From Clostridia bacterium (GTDB lineage: Bacteria > Bacillota > Clostridia > Oscillospirales > Acutalibacteraceae): a DNA stretch of 64,000 bases. Made by a program: the position numbers and the translations under genes. The stretch spans positions 1 to 64,000 of the forward strand of contig JAFRHS010000010.1 in the NCBI GenBank assembly GCA_017433225.1, read 5' to 3'. Under the pieces are notes generated by a model. The model made no database searches and was not told the DNA's origin. It saw only the letters and a program-made list of their open reading frames with translations. Shown here one piece after another: positions 26,294-34,334 of the stretch (positions within the stretch are counted from its first letter, which is position 1; each line of letters begins with the position of its first letter).

Positions 26294-26941
26294 TTATTCG
26301 TTTTCCATCCACTCGCCCATGGCGGCGTGGATCTCGTTGTACCGGTATCCGAGGCGGAGCAGGGCGTTGACCGTGCGGGTCTTCTGCTTCTCATCGGACA
26401 GGTCCCGGTTTTTGAACTTCGTCGCGAGCAGTTCGCGGATCTGTTCGACCGGGTCGACATCCACCTCTTCGAGGACCGTCTCGATGATGTCCCGCTGCAC
26501 CCCTTTCTGGATGAGCGCGGTCCGAAGACCGCTCTTGCTGAGGTGCTTCCGGCGGATGAGTTCGTCCACATAGGACCGGGCAAACCGCTCCTCGTTCAGG
26601 AGTCCCAGTTCTTCGAGGCGGTCACAGATGTCGGATGCCTGCTGTTTCAGGCTGCCGAGGTCCATGTCCTTCTGTTCCTTTTTCTCCCAGGCCTTCGTAA
26701 CGAGTTTGTCGGACAGTTCCCGGCGGGAGTAGTCCCGCAGGGAGAGAAGGTCCAGCGCCTTGTTCATCATCTTGCGCCGGGCCGACTCCGTCAGCAGTTC
26801 TTCGAGCTGTTCCGGAGTGACCTCGGACCCGCTTTTGATGCCGCAGGTGAACCAGTAGTCCGCGTTGACCGTGGCGATGTACTCCCCGTCGAGGGAAAGA
26901 TGGATCTTCTCCCCCTTCCCGGGTTTCGCAGTGAGTTTCAT
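26294..26941 (-). CDS. recX: RecX-family regulator of RecA
   Basis: A 215-residue helical protein. The RecX core has LDLLSLRDYSRRELSDKL (about residues 63-80), the DICDRLEELGLLNEERFARS repeat and the C-terminal TVNALLRLGYRYNEI. RecX binds inside the RecA filament and modulates it. Its ATG shares one base with the recA stop (TAATG), so it is translationally coupled and co-regulated by the SOS box upstream of recA. Confidence 0.92.
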   Translation of the reverse strand: MKLTAKPGKGEKIHLSLDGEYIATVNADYWFTCGIKSGSEVTPEQLEELLTESARRKMMNKALDLLSLRDYSRRELSDKLVTKAWEKKEQKDMDLGSLKQQASDICDRLEELGLLNEERFARSYVDELIRRKHLSKSGLRTALIQKGVQRDIIETVLEEVDVDPVEQIRELLATKFKNRDLSDEKQKTRTVNALLRLGYRYNEIHAAMGEWMENE

Positions 26942-28074
26942 TATTCGTCGTCGTCAACCGTGATGTCGAGTTTCGCCTTGGCAGAGGCAGCCGTGGTCGC
27001 CTTGCGCTCCGGAGCCGGAGCCTCTTCCGCGACCGGTGCGTCCTTCATCTGGCCGCCGCGGTAAGCCGCTTTTGCCTGTTCGGCGAGCTGAGCGTTGTGT
27101 TCGCGGACCTTATCCTCCACTTCCTTCATGAAGTCGGGGTTGTCGAGCAGGTACTGCTTGACGTTGTCACGGCCCTGGCCGAGGCGCTCTTCATTGTAAG
27201 AGTACCAGGCACCGCTCTTCTGGATGATGTCGAGGTTGACGGCGGCGTCGAGGATCTCGCCCTCTTTCGCGATGCCGCGTCCGAACATGATGTCGAACTC
27301 TGCCTGACGGAAGGGCGGGGCGACCTTGTTCTTGACGATCTTCGCGCGGGTGCGCGCACCGATGAATTCGTTTTTGGAGCTCTTCAGCTGTTCGATGCGG
27401 CGGACGTCGATCCGCATGGACGCATAGAACTTCAGCGCGCGGCCGCCGGTGGTGACTTCGGGGTTGCCGTACATGACGCCGACCTTTTCACGCAGCTGGT
27501 TGATGAAGATGATGATGCAGTTGGACTTCGAAACGGCACCGGCCAGTTTCCGGAGCGCCTGGGACATGAGACGGGCGTGCAGGCCGACGTGGGAGTCGCC
27601 CATTTCGCCTTCGATCTCGGCGCGCGGGACCAGGGCGGCGACGGAGTCGACGACCAGGATGTCGATGGCGCCGGAACGGACGAGCTGCTCGGCGATCTCA
27701 AGGGCCTGTTCGCCGTTGTCCGGCTGCGCGACGAGGAGCGAGTCGACGTCGACGCCGAGGTTGCCGGCGTAGATGGGGTCGAGCGCGTGTTCCGCGTCGA
27801 TGAAGGCGGCTTCGCCGCCGAGTTTCTGTGCTTCCGCGATGGCGTGCAGCGCCAGGGTGGTCTTACCGGAAGACTCCGGTCCGTAGATCTCGATGATGCG
27901 GCCCCGCGGGAGACCGCCGATGCCGGTCGCGGCGTCGAGGGTCAGGGACCCGGTGGAGATGGCCTCCACGTTCATGTTCTGGCTGTCGCCGAGGCGCATG
28001 ATGGCGCCTTTGCCGTAAGAGCGTTCGATCTGGGCGATGGCGGTGTCTAATGCTTTCTTCTTGTTGTCTGCCAA
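26941..28074 (-). CDS. recA: Recombinase RecA (TTG start)
   Basis: A 377-residue recombinase. Walker A is GPESSGKTT (65-73), the catalytic Glu is in [10 protein letters not shown], Walker B is [12 protein letters not shown], loop L1 [15 protein letters not shown] and loop L2 [20 protein letters not shown]. The C-terminal tail is acidic (TVDDDE), as usual. The start is TTG at 28074 ([10 protein letters not shown]), 8 nt after GGAGG; another TTG 15 nt upstream falls on the ribosome binding site. It drives recombination and LexA cleavage. Confidence 0.98.
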   Translation of the reverse strand: MADNKKKALDTAIAQIERSYGKGAIMRLGDSQNMNVEAISTGSLTLDAATGIGGLPRGRIIEIYGPESSGKTTLALHAIAEAQKLGGEAAFIDAEHALDPIYAGNLGVDVDSLLVAQPDNGEQALEIAEQLVRSGAIDILVVDSVAALVPRAEIEGEMGDSHVGLHARLMSQALRKLAGAVSKSNCIIIFINQLREKVGVMYGNPEVTTGGRALKFYASMRIDVRRIEQLKSSKNEFIGARTRAKIVKNKVAPPFRQAEFDIMFGRGIAKEGEILDAAVNLDIIQKSGAWYSYNEERLGQGRDNVKQYLLDNPDFMKEVEDKVREHNAQLAEQAKAAYRGGQMKDAPVAEEAPAPERKATTAASAKAKLDITVDDDE

Positions 28075-28095
28075 AGTTGATTCCTCCAAGCTTTG

Positions 28096-28150
28096 CGTAC
28101 ATTTGTTCGGTTACGTGTTCTATTATAATGAATCGCCCTTGAAAATGCAA
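28096..28150 (-). promoter_or_regulatory. recA promoter with LexA (SOS) box
   Basis: Minus strand: TTGCAT (28145-28150), a 17-nt spacer and TATAAT (28122-28127), then CGAACAAATGTACG (28096-28109), which fits the Bacillus-type LexA consensus CGAAC-N4-GTTYG at all but one position. The box covers the start of transcription, so LexA repression is expected. Confidence 0.85.
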
Positions 28151-28185
28151 GCCTATTCTTGGGACAGAACTTTTGAAAAAAATGC

Positions 28186-28214
28186 TTGCAATTCCATTAT
28201 CATAATGATAATAT
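28186..28214 (+). promoter_or_regulatory. rpmB promoter with embedded perfect palindrome
   Basis: TTGCAA (28186-28191), 17 nt, TAATAT (28209-28214). A perfect palindrome ATTATCAT-A-ATGATAAT (28196-28212) fills the spacer. It resembles the AT-rich 7-1-7 sites of Fur-family repressors (Fur, PerR, Zur), so metal-dependent control is possible. Confidence 0.6.
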
Positions 28215-28271
28215 TATTACGCTGTATTTGAGACGGGAGTCGCCCGTCAGATAAAAAGGAGGTGCCGAAAC

Positions 28272-28460
28272 ATGGCAAAATGCTACTGCTGCGAGAAGGA
28301 AGTTAAGTTTGGTAACAAGATTTCCCATTCCCACAGACGGTCCAACAGAGCTTGGAAACCGAACCTGATGAGAGTCAAGATCGTCGAGAACGGTACTCCG
28401 AAAAGAGTTTATGTCTGCTCTCGTTGCCTGCGTTCCGGAAAGGTCCAGCGCGCTGTCTGA
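28272..28460 (+). CDS. rpmB: 50S ribosomal protein L28, zinc-binding form
   Basis: A 62-residue basic protein of the large ribosomal subunit. GNKISHSHRRSNRAWKPNL is the L28 signature. Two CxxC pairs (Cys4/Cys7 and VCSRC) mark the zinc-ribbon form rather than the Cys-free paralogue used under zinc limitation. AAAGGAGGTG precedes the ATG. The promoter contains a palindrome, and tRNA-Gln follows 34 nt downstream, so the two are probably on one transcript. Confidence 0.97.
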   Translation: MAKCYCCEKEVKFGNKISHSHRRSNRAWKPNLMRVKIVENGTPKRVYVCSRCLRSGKVQRAV

Positions 28461-28494
28461 TCAGACTTCCTTTTTACCGATCAAATACTCATAT

Positions 28495-28568
28495 AGCGGA
28501 ATAGTGTAACGGTAACACGACTGACTCTGACTCAGTTATTTGGGGTTCGAATCCCTATTCCGCTGCCA
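28495..28568 (+). tRNA. tRNA-Gln (anticodon CTG)
   Basis: Folds as a standard cloverleaf: acceptor AGCGGAA / TTCCGCT, D stem GTGT/ACAC, anticodon stem ACTGA/TCAGT with loop CTCTGAC (anticodon CTG, reads CAG), a 4-nt variable loop and T loop TTCGAAT. Discriminator G and an encoded CCA end the gene at 28568. A terminator follows at once. Confidence 0.93.
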
Positions 28569-28577
28569 TGAGTAAAA

Positions 28578-28607
28578 CCGTCGTCCCAATCGGGACGGCG
28601 GCTTTTT
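28578..28607. terminator. Terminator after tRNA-Gln, also usable by the GH3 gene
   Basis: A 10-bp stem CCGTCGTCCC / GGGACGGCGG with an AATC loop and six T on the plus strand; TTTTA also follows on the minus strand. Confidence 0.88.
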
Positions 28608-28623
28608 TCGTTTTTTTGGCGAT

Positions 28624-29793
28624 TTACTTTTTCTGCTCGATGAGACCGTAGGTCTTTTTCATCTCAAGGATGCGCAGGACGGACTCGTTGATCCGCTCCT
28701 CGGAAATGGTGCCGGACTTGACGGCCTGCAGGATGGCGTCATACATGGCGACCGGGCTGCCGGTGCAGAGCATGTCGTTGCCCGCCTGGACGGCCTGGAC
28801 GGCGACCTTGCCGGGGTCGGCAACGAATTTCGTGACGCCGCTCATCTGGAGGTCGTCGGTCAGGATGACTCCGTCGAACCCGAGGTTGTTCCGCAGCACG
28901 TTGTGGACCGCCTTGGACAGGGACGCCGGGTTCTTCGCGTCATACGCGTCGACGATGGTGTGGCTCACCATGATCATGGGCGTGCCCGCCGCAATGCCGG
29001 CCTGGAAGGGCATGGAGTCCCGGGTGTCGAGGATCTGCTGTTCTCTCGTGTCTTCGATGACGGTCCGGTGGGTGTCGCCCGCGTTGCCGTAACCGGGGTA
29101 ATGCTTGAGACAGCTGATGACCTTGGCATTCTTGAATTCGTTGGTCACATACTCGGCGAAGTCCGCGACTTCCTCAGGGTTCGTGCCGAAGGACCGGTTG
29201 TAGATGTAGTTCTTTTCGTCATAGGGGACGTCGACCACCGGCGCCAGGTTCGTGTTGAGGCCGAGGATCTTGAGGAACGCGGCCTTCTCCTTGGCGTCCG
29301 CGACGATGCCGTCCCATCCGCCTCCGTGGAAGATCTCCTGGGGACTAGCGAACTTCTCGTCCCGGTACATCGGGAACCGCGAGATGCGGTTCACGGTCCC
29401 GCCCTCTTCATCGACGGCGAGCAGCATGCCGATCTTCGACACTTCCTGGAACGAGGCCATGTCGGCCACGACACCTTCCGGTGTGTTGTCCTGGAAATAC
29501 TTCGCGAAGAAGATGTACCCGCCGAACTGGTATTTCTTCTGCGCCGCGACGTCGTCCTTGGCCGGATGATAGGCCAGGATCATCTGCCCCACTTTCTGTT
29601 CGAGGCTCATCTTGTCGAGCTTCGCCTCCATGGTGGCAGCGTACTGCTGACGCGCGTGGACTTTGTTTTTGACGGTCCGGACACCTTTGACAATGCCGGA
29701 GATGATCGCGAACAATAATGCAAAGATGACCAGCAGGGAGACGACCACCGTGATGATGCGTCTTCGCTGCATGGACTTCTTATATTTTGCCAT
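28624..29793 (-). CDS. Glycoside hydrolase family 3, NagZ-like beta-N-acetylhexosaminidase
   Basis: A 389-residue protein anchored by one N-terminal membrane helix (IITVVVSLLVIFALLFAIIS). The single GH3 barrel has EEGGTVNRI, the KHYPGYGNAGDTHRT loop (230-244) that supplies the catalytic Asp/His dyad of NagZ-type enzymes, and the nucleophile in LTDDLQMSGV (311-320). It probably trims N-acetylglucosamine from muropeptides or wall glycans outside the membrane. Its ribosome binding site (GAGGGGTG) lies within a 12-bp hairpin. The stop context is TAA-ATCGCC. Confidence 0.9.
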   Translation of the reverse strand: MAKYKKSMQRRRIITVVVSLLVIFALLFAIISGIVKGVRTVKNKVHARQQYAATMEAKLDKMSLEQKVGQMILAYHPAKDDVAAQKKYQFGGYIFFAKYFQDNTPEGVVADMASFQEVSKIGMLLAVDEEGGTVNRISRFPMYRDEKFASPQEIFHGGGWDGIVADAKEKAAFLKILGLNTNLAPVVDVPYDEKNYIYNRSFGTNPEEVADFAEYVTNEFKNAKVISCLKHYPGYGNAGDTHRTVIEDTREQQILDTRDSMPFQAGIAAGTPMIMVSHTIVDAYDAKNPASLSKAVHNVLRNNLGFDGVILTDDLQMSGVTKFVADPGKVAVQAVQAGNDMLCTGSPVAMYDAILQAVKSGTISEERINESVLRILEMKKTYGLIEQKK

Positions 29794-29802
29794 AATATTT
29801 CA

Positions 29803-29835
29803 CACCCCTCATGGAAAAGTATACCACGAGGGGTG
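29803..29835 (-). promoter_or_regulatory. Hairpin sequestering the GH3 ribosome binding site
   Basis: Minus strand: CACCCCTCGTGG pairs with CCATGAGGGGTG (12 bp, one G-U, 9-nt loop). The 3' arm contains GAGGGGTG, 9 nt before the GH3 ATG. No T-run follows, so it is not a typical terminator for degV; translational control of GH3 is the better reading. Confidence 0.6.
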
Positions 29836-29872
29836 CTTTTGTACACTAGTATAATTTTTTTGTCCCGGCGAT

Positions 29873-30760
29873 CTACTCCGTTCTCTCGTCACCGAAGAAG
29901 AAGAGCGCGACAGTGCCGGGGCCGGTGTGCGCGCCGATCGTGGTGCCGATGTTGTGGATGACCGGCTCGCCGTCCATCTTCTTAAAGGTCTTTTTGACGA
30001 GCGCTGCCACTTCGGCGGCGTCCGCTTCACAGGCCGACATGGAGAGGTACACCTTTCCGGTGTAGTCTTTGCCGCCCTCCGCGTGCTCGGCCATCTTGTT
30101 CACGATCTCCTGGATGACCGCCTTCTTGCCGCGGATCTTGTACCGCGGGACCAGATGTCCCCGGTCGTCCATGTTCAAAAGCGGGCAGATCTTGAGGACG
30201 GTGCCGAACCAGCCGGACGCCTTCGAGATGCGGCCGCCGCGGACATAAAACGTGAGGTCCGTCGAGAAGAACCAGTGGTGAAGACGGAGCTTGTTGGCCT
30301 CCGCCCATGCGGCGAGTTCCTCAATGTCCATGCCCTCGTCGCGCTTGTCCGCGAGAGCGTGCATCAAAAGGCCGTAGCCGCTGGACGCGCCGAGCGAGTC
30401 GACGATGATGATCTTCCGCTCCGGATACTGTTCGAGCAGGAAGTCCCGCGCCGTGCAGGCGGAGTTGTAGACGCCGGAAAGCCCTGAGGACAGGGTGAGG
30501 TGCAGGATGTCCTTCCCCGCTTCGAGGAACGGCGTGAAGTAGTCGATGAACTCTTCGACGTTGACCTGGGACGTCCGGGTCATGGCACCGTCCGCCATCC
30601 TCTGGTAGAACGTGGCAGCGTCCATGGTCTCATAGAGGTCGTCCGGGTGCTCGACGTCGTCGAGATAGTAGTGGAAGCAGACATAATGGATGTCCCGCTC
30701 CTCAAATTCTGTTTTCGTCAGGTCTGCTGTCGAACAGCAGCTCAGGATGTAATCAGCCAT
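29873..30760 (-). CDS. DegV-family fatty-acid-binding protein
   Basis: A 295-residue cytoplasmic protein. ILSCCSTADLT opens it, TRTSQVNVEEF and LTLSSGLSGVYNSA are the fatty-acid head-group loops, and the C-terminal IGTTIGAHTGPGTVALFF is conserved in DegV. DegV/FakB proteins present bound fatty acid to the kinase FakA for phosphorylation and entry into phospholipids. No fakA is seen here. GGAGG lies before the ATG. A structured 120-nt leader precedes it. The stop is TAG-ATCGCC. Confidence 0.9.
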   Translation of the reverse strand: MADYILSCCSTADLTKTEFEERDIHYVCFHYYLDDVEHPDDLYETMDAATFYQRMADGAMTRTSQVNVEEFIDYFTPFLEAGKDILHLTLSSGLSGVYNSACTARDFLLEQYPERKIIIVDSLGASSGYGLLMHALADKRDEGMDIEELAAWAEANKLRLHHWFFSTDLTFYVRGGRISKASGWFGTVLKICPLLNMDDRGHLVPRYKIRGKKAVIQEIVNKMAEHAEGGKDYTGKVYLSMSACEADAAEVAALVKKTFKKMDGEPVIHNIGTTIGAHTGPGTVALFFFGDERTE

Positions 30761-30789
30761 CGTGGTGGTCCTCCATCATTCAAAGTTGC

Positions 30790-30868
30790 AGGGCTTCCGC
30801 CCTTCGCATCACATTGTACGAGCTGCGCATCGTACAAGACCACCTCTTTGTGGGAGAAAGCCCTCTCC
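30790..30868 (-). promoter_or_regulatory. Structured leader upstream of degV, unassigned
   Basis: Three hairpins in 80 nt: GGAGA/TCTCC (30853-30868), TTGTACGA/TCGTACAA with an 8-nt loop (30814-30837) and AGGGC/GCCCT with a GGAA loop on the minus strand (30790-30803). GTGGTC near 30842 can also pair with GACCAC beside the degV ribosome binding site. I do not recognise a riboswitch class, and the T-box signature is absent. Confidence 0.4.
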
Positions 30869-30903
30869 TTTCCGGGATCTACGGTTCTACCAGGCATAGA
30901 AAA

Positions 30904-30928
30904 AGGACTCTCCCGTTGGGAGAGTCCT
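30904..30928 (-). terminator. Terminator after dapL
   Basis: A perfect 11-bp stem (AGGACTCTCCC / GGGAGAGTCCT), 3-nt loop, then TTTTTC on the minus strand. Confidence 0.92.
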
Positions 30929-30939
30929 AAATATCAACC

Positions 30940-32118
30940 TCAGCCGAGCAGAGCTTCGATGCGTTTCATGGCTTCGACCGTGTTCTCGTAAGAGGAGAAG
31001 CTGGTGAAGCGGAAGAAGCCCTTGCCGCAGTCGCCGAAGCCTTCGCCGGGCGTGCCGACGACCTGCGCGTTCTCGAGCAGGTAGTCGAAGAATTCCCAGG
31101 AGCCCATGCCGTTCGGGCACTTGATCCAGACGTACGGGGAATTCTTGCCGCCGGTGTAGAAGATGCCGAGGCGGTCGAAGGTCTCCATGATGACCTTCGC
31201 GTTGTTGCGGTAGTAGTTGATGTTCTCGTCGATCTCTTTGAGGCCGTCCTCGGAGAAGACCGCGGCGATGGCGCACTGGACCGGCCAGGACACACCGTTG
31301 TACTTCGTGGACAGGCGGCGGTACCAGAGTTTGTAGATGTTGTGGCCGTCGCGCTCGAGTTCCTTCGGGATGACGGTGTAGCCGCCGCGGGTGCCGGTGA
31401 AGCCGGCGGTCTTGGACATGGAGCAGAGCTCGATGGCGCAGGTGCGGGCGCCTTCCACCTGGAAGATGCTGCGGGCGGAATCGTCGACGACGAAGTGCTC
31501 GTAAGCGGCGTCATAGATGATGATGGCGTCGTTCTCGTTCGCGTAGTCGACCCATTCTTTCAGCTGCTCTTTGCTGTAGGCGGCGCCGGTCGGGTTGTTC
31601 GGCGAGCAGAGGTAGATGAGGTCGGCGTGGACGCTCTTGTCGGGCATGGCGCAGAAGCCGTTCTCCTCGTTGGAGGGCGCGTAGATGATCTTGCGGCCGG
31701 CCATGATGTTCGAGTCGACATAGACCGGGTATACCGGGTCGGTGACGAGGACGATGTTGTCTTCGGCAAAGATGTCCTGCAGGTTCGCGCTGTCGGACTT
31801 GGCGCCGTCGGTGACGAGGATCTCGTCCGCGCCGACCTCCACGCCGAAGCTCTTATAGTAATTGGAAATGGCTTCCCGGACGAAATCGTAACCTTCGTAA
31901 TCCGGATAGCCCTTGAAGCTCTCTTTGTGGGCCAGGTCCTCGGCGCCTTTCTTGAGGGCGTCTACGGCGGCTTTGCAGAGCGGGAGCGTCACATCGCCGA
32001 TGCCCATACGAATGACGGGCTTGTCGGGGTGTGCGGCGATGTACTCATTCGTTTTTCTGGCGACGTCCGCGAAGAGATAGTTCGGGACGAGGTTGTCGAA
32101 GTTCGCGTTGACCTTCAT
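30940..32118 (-). CDS. dapL: LL-diaminopimelate aminotransferase
   Basis: A 392-residue PLP aminotransferase of fold type I. It converts tetrahydrodipicolinate directly to LL-diaminopimelate for lysine and peptidoglycan. Motifs: NYLFADVARKTNEY, RMGIGDVTLPLCKAA, CSPNNPTGAAY, and the PLP lysine in SMSKTAGFTGTRGG (Lys236). The ATG at 32118 has AAAGG 9 nt upstream; an in-frame ATG 9 nt earlier is too close to it. An extended -10 (TGG-TATACT, minus strand, 32164-32172) lies in the gap. Confidence 0.94.
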   Translation of the reverse strand: MKVNANFDNLVPNYLFADVARKTNEYIAAHPDKPVIRMGIGDVTLPLCKAAVDALKKGAEDLAHKESFKGYPDYEGYDFVREAISNYYKSFGVEVGADEILVTDGAKSDSANLQDIFAEDNIVLVTDPVYPVYVDSNIMAGRKIIYAPSNEENGFCAMPDKSVHADLIYLCSPNNPTGAAYSKEQLKEWVDYANENDAIIIYDAAYEHFVVDDSARSIFQVEGARTCAIELCSMSKTAGFTGTRGGYTVIPKELERDGHNIYKLWYRRLSTKYNGVSWPVQCAIAAVFSEDGLKEIDENINYYRNNAKVIMETFDRLGIFYTGGKNSPYVWIKCPNGMGSWEFFDYLLENAQVVGTPGEGFGDCGKGFFRFTSFSSYENTVEAMKRIEALLG

Positions 32119-32174
32119 TTCATTCATCCTTTCAGGGGATACTGTTTTGCAAAAGTTGCAGAAAGTATACCACA

Positions 32175-32215
32175 AAACCGCCTGTATGCCTATAGTTTCG
32201 GCACACAGACGGTTT
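32175..32215 (-). terminator. Terminator of the ispD/tarI-tagB/F pair
   Basis: A long stem (AAACCG-CTGT-TGCC region with GGCA-ACAG-CGGTTT, a few mismatches), followed by TTTTG on the minus strand. Confidence 0.75.
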
Positions 32216-32226
32216 GTTTTTTCTTA

Positions 32227-33405
32227 TTACAAGACCTGTTCGAGCATGGCCTTCGTGGCGCCGCCGTCGAAGACTCCGAAATGGAGTTTGCGGAACGCCT
32301 CGAGACGGTCGGTCCGGAAGTCCTGTTTTGCGAAGACGTCGCAGAGTTCGTCCATCGTCTTCACGACGGGTCCGCCGACGGTCTCCTCGTAGGGGTAGTA
32401 GAAGTCGCGGTCTCCTTCGAACCGGTCGAGGTCGTAGGCGTAGAACACGACAGGCTTGTGGAGCAGCGCGTTGTTCATGCAGATGGACGAGTAGTCCGTG
32501 ATGAGCACGTCCGAGAGGACGGACAGCTCGTTGGAGTCGGGGTAGGACGTGAGGTCCAGGATGTCGTCATATTGCTCTGTGAGGGCCTGCAGCTGTTCCC
32601 GTCCGGAACTGTCGTTCGGATGCAGGCGGATGAGCAGGGCGGCTTTCCTGCCCTCTCCGTTCTCTGCGGCGGCCTTCAGCGCCGCGGCATCGAGATGAGA
32701 CAGGAGACTGGCGTCCTCGTCCGGGTCATCCCGGAACGTCGGGGCATAGAGGACGAGATATTTCCCTTTGCACTGCGGGAACTTCGCGTCGAACGCCTTG
32801 CGTTTCGCTGCCACCGCGGCCTCCCCCACGTTCTCCTCCCGGAAGAAGTAGTCCGAGACGGGGTTGCCGGTCGTGATGATCTTGCTCGCCGGCAGGCCGA
32901 ACGCGCTCATATAGATGGGACGGATGGTCTCTGCCGAACAGGTGACGTACGAGAGCGGACGGTTCGCGCCGACCTCCTTTTTCCGGACTTCCTCCGGCTG
33001 CGGGATGTCGAGCCCGAACTTTTTGAAGGCGCCCTGACCGTGCCAGACCTGGACGACCGTGGTCGCTTTGTTCGGGTGGACCCACCCGAACGGGAAGAAA
33101 TTGTTGTTGATGAAAATGGTTTTCGCGCGACCCATGGTGAACGCGTCCTTCGTCATGAAGCGGAGCATGGGACCGACGCCCCGTTCGAGGTCGTTCCGGT
33201 CCACTTTCACGAGGTCGAGCGGCGCGTATGCCGCGAGTTCCCGCTCCGTCTCGGTAAGGGCTCCCTCAAAGCCGCCGTGCATCAGGTTGAAGAGCACGAC
33301 GCGGTCCTTCTTCACCGGCAGCCGCGCGCCGCAGTCGAAGCAGAACGCGAAGACCCGGAATCCGACCGACTTGACGGTCTCTTTCAGAGAAGACATTGCA
33401 CTCAT
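32227..33405 (-). CDS. CDP-glycerol glycerophosphotransferase family protein (TagB/TagF-like)
   Basis: A 392-residue enzyme of the Glyphos_transf family that adds glycerol phosphate (or related polyol phosphate) units to lipid-linked wall polymers. Motifs in order: QVWHGQGAFKKFGLD, TTGNPVSDYF, LVLYAPTFRDD, LIRLHPND, and VLITDYSSICMNNALL near residue 305. The length suits a single-domain transferase. Its ATG overlaps the upstream cytidylyltransferase gene by 4 nt, so the pair probably makes and uses an activated polyol phosphate on the cytoplasmic membrane face. Confidence 0.9.
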   Translation of the reverse strand: MSAMSSLKETVKSVGFRVFAFCFDCGARLPVKKDRVVLFNLMHGGFEGALTETERELAAYAPLDLVKVDRNDLERGVGPMLRFMTKDAFTMGRAKTIFINNNFFPFGWVHPNKATTVVQVWHGQGAFKKFGLDIPQPEEVRKKEVGANRPLSYVTCSAETIRPIYMSAFGLPASKIITTGNPVSDYFFREENVGEAAVAAKRKAFDAKFPQCKGKYLVLYAPTFRDDPDEDASLLSHLDAAALKAAAENGEGRKAALLIRLHPNDSSGREQLQALTEQYDDILDLTSYPDSNELSVLSDVLITDYSSICMNNALLHKPVVFYAYDLDRFEGDRDFYYPYEETVGGPVVKTMDELCDVFAKQDFRTDRLEAFRKLHFGVFDGGATKAMLEQVL

Positions 33406-34118
33406 GCGTCATCCTCCCCGGCCAGAAAGCTCTCAGCGAACGCGAGGTCCGACGGGTAGGTGATCTTGATGTTCGTCACCGCGCCCGGCACCATGACGAC
33501 CGGTTCGCCTTTCAGAAGATAGATCTTGCAGCCGTCCGTCAGGACCGCCTCTTCTTCGGGCGTCAGGCTGTCCATGAGCGCTTTGAGTTTGAGCGGTCGG
33601 AAGCTCTGGGGCGTCTGCATCTGGTAAAGACAGCTGCGGTCCGGGATCTCCGAGATGGCCGTGCCGTCTTCGCTGACGACGATGGTGTCCGTGGCGGGGA
33701 TGCAGGTGCCGCAGGCGCCGTGCTCACGGACCGCCGCGATGTTGTCGTCGATCATTTTCTGCGTGAGGAACGGCCGCACCGCGTCATGGGTGATGAAGAC
33801 CGAGTCGTCATCGAGATCGAAGTGTTCTTCGAGGTAGTCGATGGCGTTGCGCAGCGTGTCGTTCCGGGTGGCGCCGCCCGCGAGGACCGTGACCGGTACA
33901 TCGCCGGGGCCGATGCCGTACTGCAGGAGGAGGTCCTTCGTGTACGAGACCCAGTCCTCCGGCGTCAGGACCAGCACGCAGGCGAGGTCGTCCCGGCAGG
34001 CAAACTGCTCCACCGAGCGCACGAGGATGGGTTTCCCACCCGCTTTCAGATATTGTTTGGGCATCTCCGCGCCCATCCGGCTGCCGATGCCGCCGGCCAG
34101 CACTGCCGCAAATGTCAT
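33402..34118 (-). CDS. IspD/TarI-family cytidylyltransferase
   Basis: A 238-residue nucleotidyltransferase. LAGGIGSRMGAEMPKQYL is the CTP-binding signature; ITHDAVRPFLTQ and the QTPQSFRPLKLKAL block are shared by IspD (methylerythritol phosphate) and TarI (ribitol phosphate) enzymes. Overlap with a TagB/TagF-like gene favours a polyol-phosphate role, but IspD cannot be excluded, and an IDI gene at 48.7 kb shows that isoprenoid precursors are made. No tarJ is nearby. Confidence 0.85.
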   Translation of the reverse strand: MTFAAVLAGGIGSRMGAEMPKQYLKAGGKPILVRSVEQFACRDDLACVLVLTPEDWVSYTKDLLLQYGIGPGDVPVTVLAGGATRNDTLRNAIDYLEEHFDLDDDSVFITHDAVRPFLTQKMIDDNIAAVREHGACGTCIPATDTIVVSEDGTAISEIPDRSCLYQMQTPQSFRPLKLKALMDSLTPEEEAVLTDGCKIYLLKGEPVVMVPGAVTNIKITYPSDLAFAESFLAGEDDA

Positions 34119-34246
34119 AGGGTCTCCTCCTCCCCTCCGTGGGGCGATCTACTATCCCCTAGTTTACCACAGATGACCGATTTCGGGAAATGGTTCCGGC
34201 CGGAGAGCCCCTGCGGGATCCTCGCGGAACTTTTTGAAATAGACAC

Positions 34247-34274
34247 TTGTAAAATTGCGGAAACGTGCTATAGT
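34247..34274 (+). promoter_or_regulatory. Promoter of the CmpB-family gene
   Basis: TTGTAA (34247-34252), a 16-nt spacer and an extended -10 TGC-TATAGT (TATAGT at 34269-34274). Confidence 0.65.
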
Positions 34275-34334
34275 AGTCTCTTGTACAAATCATTATTTAT
34301 ATAAACCTCATTTCAGACAGGACTGGTGAAGAAT

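Noticed and set aside
30764..30928. T-box or known riboswitch before degV
   Set aside because: The AGGGTGG-ACCGCG signature is missing, and the terminator lies upstream of the structure, after dapL, instead of downstream.
34141..34151. Another GGCGATCTA stop-context motif upstream of the cytidylyltransferase gene
   Set aside because: The motif is present on the minus strand, but no gene ends there, so it was not counted among the stop-linked copies.
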